This document shows, piece after piece, positions 1-6,510 of a stretch of 22,086 bases of DNA (position 1 is the stretch's first letter; the number at the start of each line of letters is the position of its first letter). The position numbers were made by a program, and so were the translations under genes. The notes under the pieces are model-generated. The model was not told the origin of the DNA. It was given only the letters and a program-made list of their open reading frames with translations, and did not search any database. The stretch covers positions 1-22,086 of the forward strand of contig CAMWKC010000007.1 in NCBI GenBank assembly GCA_947174735.1, in the 5' to 3' direction. This DNA comes from an uncultured Porphyromonadaceae bacterium (GTDB taxonomy: Bacteria > Bacteroidota > Bacteroidia > Bacteroidales > Muribaculaceae).

Positions 1-360
1 ATTTATAACAGTGTCCTTAATTTTACTTAGTACTTGACTAATAATATCACTACATAAGTAATTTCTATAGAATAGTCTTAAGGCCGATGTTACGTTTTGC
101 AAATCCGGCATTTGCGAAATTTCAGTAATAAAACTTGACTCCAAACAAAGTGTTGTTGTTTTCGGGTCGATATATCCTTTAAAATTACCTTCGCTGTCAA
201 TTCGATCAGCAATAGGATTAGTTATATTAGTCCCCGAACTAACTTTACCGATGAAATTATATTCCGGCCATATTTCCTCCTCACCTAAGTACACATTTTC
301 TATTTCTCCAGCTTCTTCTTCGAAATAGATGTCAGTGATATGGGTATCTACTGTTATCAT
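1..360 (-). CDS. Phage tail/fibre-type structural protein, 3' end missing
   Basis: Reading from ATG at 360, 120 codons stay open to the window edge, so the C-terminus is not seen. The start overlaps the stop of the preceding 58-aa gene as ATGA (357-360), which suggests translational coupling. Residues 20-33 read ENVYLGEEEIWPEY; the 'YLG...(I/V)WP' motif is common in tail and adhesin proteins of Bacteroides phages (established pattern, recalled not searched). The rest is acidic and beta/loop-like, with no catalytic motif. Its place at the downstream end of a fibre module suggests a tail-tip or fibre component. The exact role is inference. Confidence 0.6.
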   Translation of the reverse strand, partial: MITVDTHITDIYFEEEAGEIENVYLGEEEIWPEYNFIGKVSSGTNITNPIADRIDSEGNFKGYIDPKTTTLCLESSFITEISQMPDLQNVTSALRLFYRNYLCSDIISQVLSKIKDTVIN

Positions 361-533
361 GACTTCTTGACGAAATATAGTGTATTATTATTTTTTTTTG
401 CTATCGCTGTGAATTGGCTACGTGTACCTGTCCATATATTAGGTCCTGATGTTATTTCGTCTTTTGTCGCAAATTTATTTTTAATCGCTGCAAGTATTGA
501 CGACATACCTGTGCTATCGATGAATTTAGACAT
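357..533 (-). CDS. Small fibre-module protein, 58 aa
   Basis: ATG at 533 to TGA at 357. The N-terminus (MSKFIDSTGMSSILAAIKNK) has the 'F-(I/L)-D-(S/A)-T-G-(M/V)...' helix seen at the start of many Bacteroides phage tail-fibre proteins. The C-terminus contains IWTGTRSQFTAIAKKNNNTL followed by YFV, matching the widespread 'WTGTQAQFDAI...NTLYFV' tail-protein motif. Both recognitions are from memory. The codons for AKKN run through nine A residues (T9 at 391-399 on the + strand), which could slip. It overlaps the next gene by 4 nt. Likely a short fibre or baseplate accessory; function is inferred from motif and position only. Confidence 0.65.
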   Translation of the reverse strand: MSKFIDSTGMSSILAAIKNKFATKDEITSGPNIWTGTRSQFTAIAKKNNNTLYFVKKS

Positions 534-555
534 AATATAATCAGTTTTATTATAG

Positions 556-801
556 TTAAAAATGTGCGGTCGATTTTATTATTATTGAGTCAGATTCCTG
601 CCTCAATGATAATATTTTTGTATCGTATATGATACAACGAGATAATGAAAGGGAAATAATATCTGCTATGTTTGCTGAAATTGCAGTTGAAACAGCGATT
701 TTCGGTTTATTATTATACTGATAATCCCTGCGTGTAATCCTACACGCAGGGCACAACATCAGTAAACCAACACAAACATAGAGCAGTATATATTTTTTCA
801 T
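556..801 (-). CDS. Putative small lipoprotein
   Basis: 81 aa from ATG at 801. The start overlaps the stop of the upstream 177-aa gene by 4 nt (ATGA), which argues for coupling. The first 20 residues form a lipoprotein-like signal: KK, a hydrophobic stretch (YILLYVCVGLLML), then CPAC with Cys20 as candidate lipidated residue. The lipobox is imperfect (Cys at -3, Pro at -2). The mature part is about 60 residues with no recognised domain. In phages such proteins are usually outer spanins (Rz1-like) or superinfection-exclusion lipoproteins. Neither is proven, and its position in the fibre module rather than beside the endolysin is unusual for a spanin. Confidence 0.55.
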   Translation of the reverse strand: MKKYILLYVCVGLLMLCPACRITRRDYQYNNKPKIAVSTAISANIADIISLSLSRCIIYDTKILSLRQESDSIIIKSTAHF

Positions 802-1331
802 TTTTGAACTGAGTATAGAGCTATAATTTCTGCAATATCATCGTCTTTAGCTGCGAGGTTAATGTTAAATCCTTTCAGGGCGTCATCAAGCTCTTTTTGA
901 GTTATATGATGTGTTAGGTTCGGACGATGTAAAGGCAGAGTTATATTAACTATTACCGGTGCCTGCGGTGCATGATTGTGTCCATGATGCATACAGTGAG
1001 AGTCAACCAGCTCGACAGGTAGATTTTGAGAAAGTCTTATATCATGACACCCGTCCGGCATTACTTCCGAGTCAGCATGTATGATAATTTGTGTCCTCAA
1101 AGTTCCCGGTGCTAATCTGTGATTGTCAAGGTGTACAAGTATCGAGCAGTCCGGCAATATTTCACAGTTCAGATAAATACCGCTGTGGCATGCAGCGAGG
1201 TAAGCTTCAGTCCCCTGACGAGTTGTAAACCATACATCGAAGTCTACACCGTTCATGGGTACCGGAGCGTTGTCAGCATCTGAAAAGACGAGACGCAGTG
1301 ACAAGTCTGTGTTATGTGGTATACGTTGCAT
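798..1331 (-). CDS. Phage tail/baseplate-type beta-rich protein, unknown role
   Basis: 177 aa, ATG at 1331. The opening IPHNTDLSLRLVFSDADNAPVPMN looks like the first strands of a beta-sandwich, and the following VDFDVWFTTRQG supports that. A His-rich patch (HCMHHGHNH, about residues 112-120) could bind metal. Residues 140-170 (THHITQKELDDAL...) look helical. It sits between the 58-aa fibre-module gene and the lipoprotein gene. Such beta-sandwich proteins often precede fibre genes in Bacteroides phages, possibly as an upper-fibre or baseplate adaptor; that assignment is inference. No enzymatic motif is visible. Confidence 0.6.
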   Translation of the reverse strand: MQRIPHNTDLSLRLVFSDADNAPVPMNGVDFDVWFTTRQGTEAYLAACHSGIYLNCEILPDCSILVHLDNHRLAPGTLRTQIIIHADSEVMPDGCHDIRLSQNLPVELVDSHCMHHGHNHAPQAPVIVNITLPLHRPNLTHHITQKELDDALKGFNINLAAKDDDIAEIIALYSVQK

Positions 1332-1364
1332 GCTGTTAATTTTAATGTCAGTTAATCTAATATT

Positions 1365-1410
1365 GAGACGGTTCCCGGGAACTGTCAGATGTGTGCCGGG
1401 AACCGCTCTC
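1365..1410. repeat. Strong inverted repeat between two fibre-module genes
   Basis: CGGTTCCCGG at 369-378 of the second kilobase (1369-1378) pairs exactly with CCGGGAACCG at 1396-1405. Flanking GAGA (1365-1368) and TCTC (1407-1410) extend the stem with one bulged base. The loop is 17 nt. No run of T follows on the minus strand (the next bases are AATATTAG), so it is not a typical intrinsic terminator. It could be an RNA-processing or stabilising hairpin in the late mRNA. Confidence 0.6.
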
Positions 1411-1428
1411 AGCTAACCTTACTCCTGT

Positions 1429-1605
1429 TTACTCGGCACCTTCCTGAGCTACGGCAAAGAGATCTTCGATCTCTTTTATATCCGCATCGTCAGCGGGCTG
1501 TGCATGCTCAGATTTTGCTTTTTCAACAGAAGCGTCGATATAAGCCTTCTGCTTTTCTGCCACACTTTTGAGCTGTGCGGCGTTGACAAACTTTTTGTCG
1601 TTCAT
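1429..1605 (-). CDS. Small fibre-module protein with shared N-terminal motif, 58 aa
   Basis: ATG at 1605 to TAA at 1429. The protein begins MNDKKFVNAAQLKSVAEKQK, then AYIDASVEKAKSEHAQPADD and an acidic tail ending in AQEGAE. The N-terminal pattern (basic residue, F, then A-Q-(L/V)-K, later YID) matches the start of the neighbouring 233-aa coiled-coil protein (RFMTADQVKRACNAVKLYID). The two are therefore probably related and may share an assembly interface. It is predicted helical and highly charged with no enzymatic motif. The minus strand directly before ATG reads TTTTTTACCACCT. Confidence 0.65.
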   Translation of the reverse strand: MNDKKFVNAAQLKSVAEKQKAYIDASVEKAKSEHAQPADDADIKEIEDLFAVAQEGAE

Positions 1606-1633
1606 AGGTGGTAAAAAATTATTAGTTAGTATA

Positions 1634-2335
1634 TCAGAATCCGGCGTTTGTCAGCATTGTTTTGATTTCTGCCGAAGTCATTGCTTGTGGAATATCAGAA
1701 GTAGACACCATATTATTTTTGATATTTGTTACTTCCGTCGATAGATTATTGATAGCTTTAGTATTGTTATCAGCCGTAGTCTTAGCTGTATTAGCCGTAG
1801 TCTTAGCAGTATTAGCTGTAGACTGAGCAGTTTCGGCAGTTGATTTAGCGGTGTTAGCCGTAGACTGAGCATTTGCAGCAGCCGTATTAGCATTGTCGGC
1901 TGTAGTCTGTGCTGTATCAGCAGCCGTTTTGGCGTTTGTAGCCGTAGTTTTAGCAGTATTAGCTGTTGACTGAGCAGTTTCGGCAGTTGATTTAGCGGTG
2001 TTAGCCGTAGACTGAGCATTTGCAGCAGCCGTATTAGCATTGTCGGCTGTAGTCTGTGCTGTATCAGCAGCCGTTTTAGCGTTTGTAGCCGTAGTTTTAG
2101 CAGTATCAGCCGTAGACTTAGCAGTAGTTGCTGTGCTTTTAGCAGTATCAGCAGTAGATTTAGCTGTATTTGCTATTGATAAGGCGTTTTCAGCATTTTC
2201 AGTAGCAGTATTAACCAAAGTCTTACAAGCTCTTATTGTATCATCTAAAGTTGTACTTATGTTGTCTATATACAGTTTTACCGCATTGCAAGCTCGTTTA
2301 ACCTGATCTGCGGTCATAAATCGCAATTGTCTCAT
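1634..2335 (-). CDS. Coiled-coil tail-fibre protein with alanine/threonine heptads
   Basis: 233 aa, ATG at 2335. Residues 1-25 carry the motif shared with the 58-aa protein at 1429-1605. Residues about 45-190 are almost pure heptads of the type A(N/D)TAKST, typical of a long trimeric or dimeric coiled-coil shaft. A 49-residue block (seven heptads) is present twice in tandem, matching a 147-bp DNA duplication. The C-terminus (QAMTSAEIKTMLTNAGF) resembles the end of the upstream paralogue (VAMTAEEIEQLITDAL). Alternate-frame open stretches over this gene are by-products of the repeats. Role: fibre shaft or fibre-adaptor rod (inference from composition and context). Confidence 0.75.
   Translation of the reverse strand: MRQLRFMTADQVKRACNAVKLYIDNISTTLDDTIRACKTLVNTATENAENALSIANTAKSTADTAKSTATTAKSTADTAKTTATNAKTAADTAQTTADNANTAAANAQSTANTAKSTAETAQSTANTAKTTATNAKTAADTAQTTADNANTAAANAQSTANTAKSTAETAQSTANTAKTTANTAKTTADNNTKAINNLSTEVTNIKNNMVSTSDIPQAMTSAEIKTMLTNAGF
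1801..2094. repeat. 147-bp tandem duplication inside the fibre gene
   Basis: Copy 1 spans about 1801-1947 and copy 2 about 1948-2094, nearly identical over their length. For example, TGAGCAGTTTCGGCAGTT begins at 1824 and again at 1971. A diverged partial third copy follows from 2095. The period of 147 bp equals 49 codons or seven heptads, so copy-number change keeps the frame and the coiled-coil register. Confidence 0.85.
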
Positions 2336-2356
2336 CTGTACTGATTAAGTTAATGA

Positions 2357-2899
2357 TTAGACATCTTCTGCGTCCGCAGATTCTTCTGTAAGAGCATCTG
2401 TTATTAACTGCTCAATTTCCTCAGCCGTCATTGCCACCGGCACATCAATGCCTGCGCCTGCTTCTACATTTGCTTTGACCTGTGCAAGCTCTGATTGTAA
2501 AGATGTGATAACCGTTGTGTTATTCTCAGCTTTAGTCTTTGCATCCTGAGCTATTGTCTTTGCATCATCAGCAGTAGTTTTAGCAGTATCAGCAGTAGTT
2601 TGTGCGGTATCAGCGGCGGACTTAGCATTTGTAGCAGCATTTTGCGCCGTTGTCAGTCCGTTCGTCAGGCTAATTTTATCAGCCTGTAACGTCTTTATTG
2701 TATCAAAGTTTTTGGTTGCAGTCAATCCTATAGCATCTACTCTGTCGAGTAAGTCAGGAGGTACTGATGCTCCTGCATCAGCAGCTTCCTGCACCTTGTC
2801 TGCCATAGCATCAAGGATAGCTCCGAGACGTTCCGGATTAATTGAGCCTTCTTTAGTCTCGGATCTTAGCGATGTTATATCCTGTCGTAACTGTTCCAT
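2357..2899 (-). CDS. Coiled-coil fibre protein, paralogue of the next gene
   Basis: 180 aa, ATG at 2899. Residues 15-45 (KEGSINPERLGAILDAMADK) form a helical head. Residues about 85-125 are A/T/K heptads like the neighbouring 233-aa protein but fewer. The C-terminus (PVAMTAEEIEQLITDALTEE) matches that protein's ending (PQAMTSAEIKTML). The two probably arose by duplication and form successive rods or a joint fibre. A TTACACCT box lies 16 nt before the start, and the 25-bp intergenic repeat (2948-2972) lies about 50 nt before it. No receptor-binding domain is visible. Confidence 0.7.
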   Translation of the reverse strand: MEQLRQDITSLRSETKEGSINPERLGAILDAMADKVQEAADAGASVPPDLLDRVDAIGLTATKNFDTIKTLQADKISLTNGLTTAQNAATNAKSAADTAQTTADTAKTTADDAKTIAQDAKTKAENNTTVITSLQSELAQVKANVEAGAGIDVPVAMTAEEIEQLITDALTEESADAEDV

Positions 2900-2915
2900 G
2901 TCACGAAATTATAAT

Positions 2916-2923
2916 AGGTGTAA
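2916..2923 (-). promoter_or_regulatory. TTACACCT box upstream of fibre gene
   Basis: Minus-strand octamer TTACACCT, 16 nt before ATG at 2899. Exact copies precede the starts at 4637, 14099 and 15110. It is not complementary to the 16S 3' end, so it is not a Shine-Dalgarno site. Confidence 0.4.
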
Positions 2924-2947
2924 TCTCTATAAAAATAAGGTTAGTTA

Positions 2948-2972
2948 GGACGTTCGGTAAAAATTTTTGCGT
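2948..2972 (-). promoter_or_regulatory. Copy A of 25-bp intergenic repeat, candidate phage promoter or activator site
   Basis: This 25-bp stretch is identical to 12580-12604. On the minus strand it contains CAAAAATTTTTACC followed by GAACGTCC. It lies between the stop at 2980 and the ATG at 2899, ending 48 nt before the start. Exact conservation outside coding DNA, strand agreement and matching distance to a start codon point to a transcription signal. It does not contain the host TAnnTTTG consensus. Confidence 0.5.
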
Positions 2973-2979
2973 CTGAAGG

Positions 2980-3738
2980 TCAGTTTTTAGACTTTGCTTT
3001 AAGTTGCTCACTCTCGATGGCTATTGCTTCCAGCTCTGCCAATGCTGCGTACAGCGGTGCATCACGTATTTGTCTGTCTTTTGTGATGTCTCCTTTAGTA
3101 AGCGCTCTTAACATTGTCTCGACGTTCCGGCGAATGATGTCTGCGTCTATTCGTTTTTGCTTACCGGCGGCCGGCTGGAAGAATGTCGGATAACGTTTGG
3201 CAAACATTTTTTTAGCTCCTGAAATCCAAAACAGTATTGCAGTCATCTGCCAGGGCTTCGGACGAAATCTGCGGAATAGTCCCAACAGAGTATTATCAGG
3301 GTATAATATTTTGCCGATTTGAAGTAACAGCTTATTGTCAAGCGTAGCTATATATCCCTGTAATGTATTATCCAATATTATAAACTGCTCGAATGTCAGG
3401 CTTTCGAGACCTCTGTCTCTTGCCCGTCGTCCGCAAATCATAGCTGGTCGCAATGATACCGGCGGCAAATCCTCGAGCCAATTCATTGTATAACTCATAT
3501 TGTATATCTCCTCGTCTGACAATTCTATGAGTTGTACCGTTTTGCCTGTTTTAATCTTTATAAGGTGATGATTTTCCTCAGATTGGCATATCGATATGTT
3601 TGCCCATCTGAACAACATAGCTATTTTAATATCAAGTACCGAGAGATGTGCGGCTGCAAACGCTTTGCAGACTGTCTTATACATTTTATCTGTCAGTGCC
3701 AACCATGATTTGGGCAGCGTAATGTCAATAGTTTCCAT
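2980..3738 (-). CDS. Phage structural/connector-region protein, unknown
   Basis: 252 aa from ATG at 3738; a TTG two codons earlier is a poorer start. The first 20 residues (METIDITLPKSWLALTDKMY) are followed by an alpha-rich body with a basic C-terminal third (RYPTFFQPAAGKQKRIDADI..., residues 190-250). The start lies only 2 nt from the upstream 298-aa gene, so the two are co-transcribed. There is no membrane segment or catalytic motif. Bacteroides phages often have helical proteins of this size between connector and tail genes, and a head-tail connector or tail-chaperone-like role is possible. The minus strand before ATG has TTACATCT, a variant of the TTACACCT box. Confidence 0.55.
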   Translation of the reverse strand: METIDITLPKSWLALTDKMYKTVCKAFAAAHLSVLDIKIAMLFRWANISICQSEENHHLIKIKTGKTVQLIELSDEEIYNMSYTMNWLEDLPPVSLRPAMICGRRARDRGLESLTFEQFIILDNTLQGYIATLDNKLLLQIGKILYPDNTLLGLFRRFRPKPWQMTAILFWISGAKKMFAKRYPTFFQPAAGKQKRIDADIIRRNVETMLRALTKGDITKDRQIRDAPLYAALAELEAIAIESEQLKAKSKN

Positions 3739-3740
3739 AA

Positions 3741-4637
3741 TCAAAAGATGTAAGCAGATGAATTCTGACGGTTTTTGAAAGGTTTAAGGTTCAGTCGGCG
3801 TTCCTGCGGCGTGCCGCAAAACTCCGGGAAATCGTGGTGATTACGTAAAAGCAGAGTCATTACAGTGTCAATTTCCGGAATTTGCGCCCATGCTGACGGT
3901 GTTACTTCCAAAGGTACCATCGGCGGTGACGGCATTTTTGGCAATGTCGGACGAAGGATTTTGAGTACTACCGAGCGCAAATGGTCTATCATTCTGCGAC
4001 GGAATATTTCTTTGCAACCGTTTTGAGTCTCAAAACGTAAGGCGTCCATGAGTTCCGGTGATATATAATCTTCGGCGATTCTGTCCTCTATGGATTTAAT
4101 CTGAGGCTTTATGGCCTCGTGCCAATCCCAAAGGTCGGTAAAAATACCTAATGCAGACAGATAGTTAATGTCCGGAAACAGAGTTTCCCTAAACGTTGCT
4201 GCCTGTTGTGTGTCCTTCCACCCGTGTATTTTCGGCAGTATGGTTATCAGTGCTTTGAGCGCTTTATCAGTTGATTCCGACACTGATTGTATAATTCGGT
4301 CTATTTTTGCTTTTGCCGCAGGTTTAAGTGTATTTGTCTCTGTTACGACAAAACCGTTGTTTGACACGCCCATGTCAATTGACGGAATTGTTGCTTTCCA
4401 AGCCATTAACGCCACAAGACGCCGAGGAAGGAAGTACATTATATCTGTCTGTGACGTTGCTTCGTCCACTATTTTTTGTAGCAGATGCTCCGGTATTAAA
4501 TTTTCCGTAATCCATATTTCGGCCTCTGCTAACATTGGAATCATTTTGTCAAACAGAGTTATGTTTTGATTCTGAGACGGTGCGAAAGTATTAGGTATAA
4601 AACTGCGTAATGTCGCGTTATCAGGTATTAACAGCAT
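3741..4637 (-). CDS. DUF6712-like phage head/connector protein (tentative)
   Basis: 298 aa, ATG at 4637. The opening (MLLIPDNATLRSFIPNTFAP, then ITLFDKMIPMLAEAEIWITENLI) resembles the DUF6712 family of Bacteroidota phages, whose members begin with a short strand and a helix bundle of 'L..F.PY...AE..FI' type. This is recall, not a search. The rest is largely helical. Its position in the structural cluster fits a connector or head-completion role. A TTACACCT box ends 7 nt before ATG, inside the tail of the upstream gene. Five nt separate it from the 313-aa gene. Confidence 0.5.
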   Translation of the reverse strand: MLLIPDNATLRSFIPNTFAPSQNQNITLFDKMIPMLAEAEIWITENLIPEHLLQKIVDEATSQTDIMYFLPRRLVALMAWKATIPSIDMGVSNNGFVVTETNTLKPAAKAKIDRIIQSVSESTDKALKALITILPKIHGWKDTQQAATFRETLFPDINYLSALGIFTDLWDWHEAIKPQIKSIEDRIAEDYISPELMDALRFETQNGCKEIFRRRMIDHLRSVVLKILRPTLPKMPSPPMVPLEVTPSAWAQIPEIDTVMTLLLRNHHDFPEFCGTPQERRLNLKPFKNRQNSSAYIF

Positions 4638-4642
4638 AGTTA

Positions 4643-5584
4643 TCAGGTGTAAGCAAAGTTGATTGATAAAGATGGTCTCTCGGTACGCGAATTTGAGATA
4701 TTGCCGTCAATAGACTTGACCACAATTCTGCGAGCCTTGTAATTGAGCGGTATATCTACTGTTTGCGTGCTAAACCGTACAGGTTCCGGTGCGAGCAGTT
4801 CGACTTCCGGCGACTCTGCGATTGCCAGCAGTGCGAGTGCACGATCATACGTTATTTCGGCAATGTCTATGGTATAATCAGGAGATTCCGACAGTCCGAC
4901 GGCCCGCAACTTACCACCTACACGCACAGGATTTTCCAATTTTTGCGGATTTTTCGTAATTTTTGCCGGAAAACTGTCCATTACAGGCACGTTATACGTA
5001 TTTCTCCAGCGAAGTATTACTCTGTTGTACGTCTGGAGAGCCGATAGAAAGGTTAGGTATGCCGAGCGTTCACCGCACGTCACTGCTACCATTGCCGGAA
5101 GCTTTGCCGGCGTTTGTACGGCAATGACTGATACACCCGGCGAAACATTGACGTTAGACGATGTTACATCGTCATCTGTGTATGTTGCCAGCGTACACAG
5201 TGATGCCTCATTACATGCGACGGCGACACCTGCCGGAGCATTACCGAGATTAAGAAAAGGTATCTCCAGATAATTGCAGTCAAGTAGAAATGACTTATCA
5301 AAATTATCTCCGTCAAATTCCCGGCCTGTGCATATAATATCGTATGATGCCTGGGTGATCGTAGCAGTACCGGCGATAATATCTACGGTAACAGTGGCTG
5401 TTACAAGCGCATTGTCGTGCATGTACTGACGCACAATTTCGTCAAGACCATACACCCGGAACTGCTCCTGTAGCTGATATGTATTGGTAAAAAATGACTC
5501 GCCATTACATGACAGGCGAATACTACGGCTATTAACATCGGCCGGAACCGTAATAGCGGATAAGACAGAAAGCGGATAAAACAT
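4643..5584 (-). CDS. Phage tail/baseplate structural protein, unknown
   Basis: 313 aa from ATG at 5584. A TTG six codons upstream falls inside the tandem repeats at 5594-5631 and is rejected. The sequence is beta-rich with many V/T/S strands (ALVTATVTVDIIAGTATITQ). A segment around residues 190-215 (TYNRVILRWRNTYNVPVMDS) resembles the 'RF.N.F..PE' stretch of Bacteroides phage tail proteins. No catalytic motif or TM segment. Context (after terminase and the PLD-like gene, before connector and fibre genes) suggests a tail or baseplate component. The upstream region has its own repeats and possible promoter, so this gene may be separately controlled. Confidence 0.55.
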   Translation of the reverse strand: MFYPLSVLSAITVPADVNSRSIRLSCNGESFFTNTYQLQEQFRVYGLDEIVRQYMHDNALVTATVTVDIIAGTATITQASYDIICTGREFDGDNFDKSFLLDCNYLEIPFLNLGNAPAGVAVACNEASLCTLATYTDDDVTSSNVNVSPGVSVIAVQTPAKLPAMVAVTCGERSAYLTFLSALQTYNRVILRWRNTYNVPVMDSFPAKITKNPQKLENPVRVGGKLRAVGLSESPDYTIDIAEITYDRALALLAIAESPEVELLAPEPVRFSTQTVDIPLNYKARRIVVKSIDGNISNSRTERPSLSINFAYT

Positions 5585-5593
5585 AGTAAAAAA

Positions 5594-5631
5594 GCGTGAC
5601 AAGCGTTACACATCGTGACAATCGTTACACA
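5594..5631. repeat. Tandem 19-bp repeat with palindromic half-sites upstream of 5584
   Basis: Two adjacent copies, 5594-5612 and 5613-5631, match at 17 of 19 positions. Each has the form CGTGACAA(G/T)CGTTACACA, which holds the near-palindrome GTGAC-N4-GTTAC. The array begins 9 nt before the ATG at 5584 on the transcript. Two equally spaced dyads so close to a start suggest a repressor or translational operator. Confidence 0.5.
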
Positions 5632-5651
5632 CTCAAAATCGCGGTGATTAT

Positions 5652-5670
5652 CTTCGATAAAATTTTTGAA
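5652..5670 (-). promoter_or_regulatory. Degenerate copy C of the 25-bp intergenic repeat
   Basis: The minus strand reads CAAAAATTTTATCGAA, against CAAAAATTTTTACCGAA in copies A and B. It overlaps the end of the PLD-like coding region and lies about 70 nt before the ATG at 5584, a similar placement to the exact copies. AT-rich similarity by chance is possible. Confidence 0.3.
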
Positions 5671-5671
5671 A

Positions 5672-6502
5672 TTAATCTTCGTCTTGGTCCATTATCAGCA
5701 GATTTTCTCGGACTGACTGCATTCCGAGTGGCGAACCTATCTTTGCAAGGTCCATTTCCTGAGCCTTTACTGCTATTTTTGAGCTTACCTTGCCTCTATT
5801 GTACGCTATTGATTCCGGAGTAGTGGTATCGGCAATCATCATTCTGAGTTCTTCGACATCGACGTCTATCATTACGGCGATGTCGGAAATAGGTACAAAG
5901 TAGCTTGCCAGCCTCTCGATTGTGCGGCATCGTCTTTGCTGTGGTGTTAAATTCTCATGGTCGCTGTCTTCAGGTCGGCTGACGGCTGCCGGGAGATTAT
6001 AGATTTCGTGCATAGGTACTGAGTTATTTTTAGCGAGGTCCAGAAAGTCGGCTAACAGAGGGTCTATAAGCTCTCTGTCAGACGATACAACGGCACTTTC
6101 GGCACGATTACCGCGTGTAAGATTTTGCGATGTAATCATTCCGAAGCGTCGGTTCTGGGCTTCGACGATTAATATTTTTGAGTGATTGTCGGATATATAC
6201 ACACTGTCATACACCTGTGATATAAATTTCCACAGAGAGACAGTTTTCTGGAGCGCCTTACGGTCTATTATTACGTTGTAAGACCCAGGACATCGGCGTT
6301 TTATAAAGTACATACGCCGCAAAAATTCTTCGGAAATTGAAAATGTTGACTGATATACAATGACGTCTTGCGGCGGTGTATCGAACTGAGCTATCAGCCA
6401 CTCGAACACGTCTGCAACCTGAAGAGCATTGGAGATGTATGCCTGCGAATGGCGTTTTTCCAACGGTTTTATGATATCATCAATCTTTGCGCTGCGTTTC
6501 AT
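5672..6502 (-). CDS. PLD-type nuclease-like protein with C-terminal HTH domain
   Basis: 276 aa from ATG at 6502, 8 nt after the terL stop; the open frame continues upstream to 6703 but only over the terL 3' end with arginine-rich shadow sequence. Residues 107-114 give H-x-K-x4-E, followed by ITSQNLTRGNRAE (residues 123-135), the layout of the phospholipase D/HKD motif (HxKx4D ... GS.N.T..G...N.E). The usual Asp is replaced by Glu114. Only one HKD is seen, as in dimeric PLD nucleases. Residues about 190-250 (QRRCRTIERLASYFVPISDI..., then RGK) resemble the HTH plus 'RGK' segment of small-terminase-like proteins. Likely binds DNA and may cut it; a packaging or host-takeover role is inference. 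Confidence 0.65.
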   Translation of the reverse strand: MKRSAKIDDIIKPLEKRHSQAYISNALQVADVFEWLIAQFDTPPQDVIVYQSTFSISEEFLRRMYFIKRRCPGSYNVIIDRKALQKTVSLWKFISQVYDSVYISDNHSKILIVEAQNRRFGMITSQNLTRGNRAESAVVSSDRELIDPLLADFLDLAKNNSVPMHEIYNLPAAVSRPEDSDHENLTPQQRRCRTIERLASYFVPISDIAVMIDVDVEELRMMIADTTTPESIAYNRGKVSSKIAVKAQEMDLAKIGSPLGMQSVRENLLIMDQDED

Positions 6503-6510
6503 AGCACAAA

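Noticed and set aside
391..399. A9 tract in the 58-aa gene as a programmed -1 frameshift into the next gene
   Set aside because: The next gene's frame is the -1 frame, but TAA TAA follows the tract immediately in that frame, so no fusion protein can form.
340..540. Plus-strand open frame with a hydrophobic stretch
   Set aside because: It is antisense to the well-supported 58-aa fibre-module gene.
1801..2094. Repeats considered as a CRISPR array
   Set aside because: Units are 147 bp without unique spacers and encode heptads in a continuous reading frame.
1729..2306. Open frames on both strands across the fibre repeat region
   Set aside because: They arise from the periodic codon pattern of the coiled-coil gene and lack independent support.
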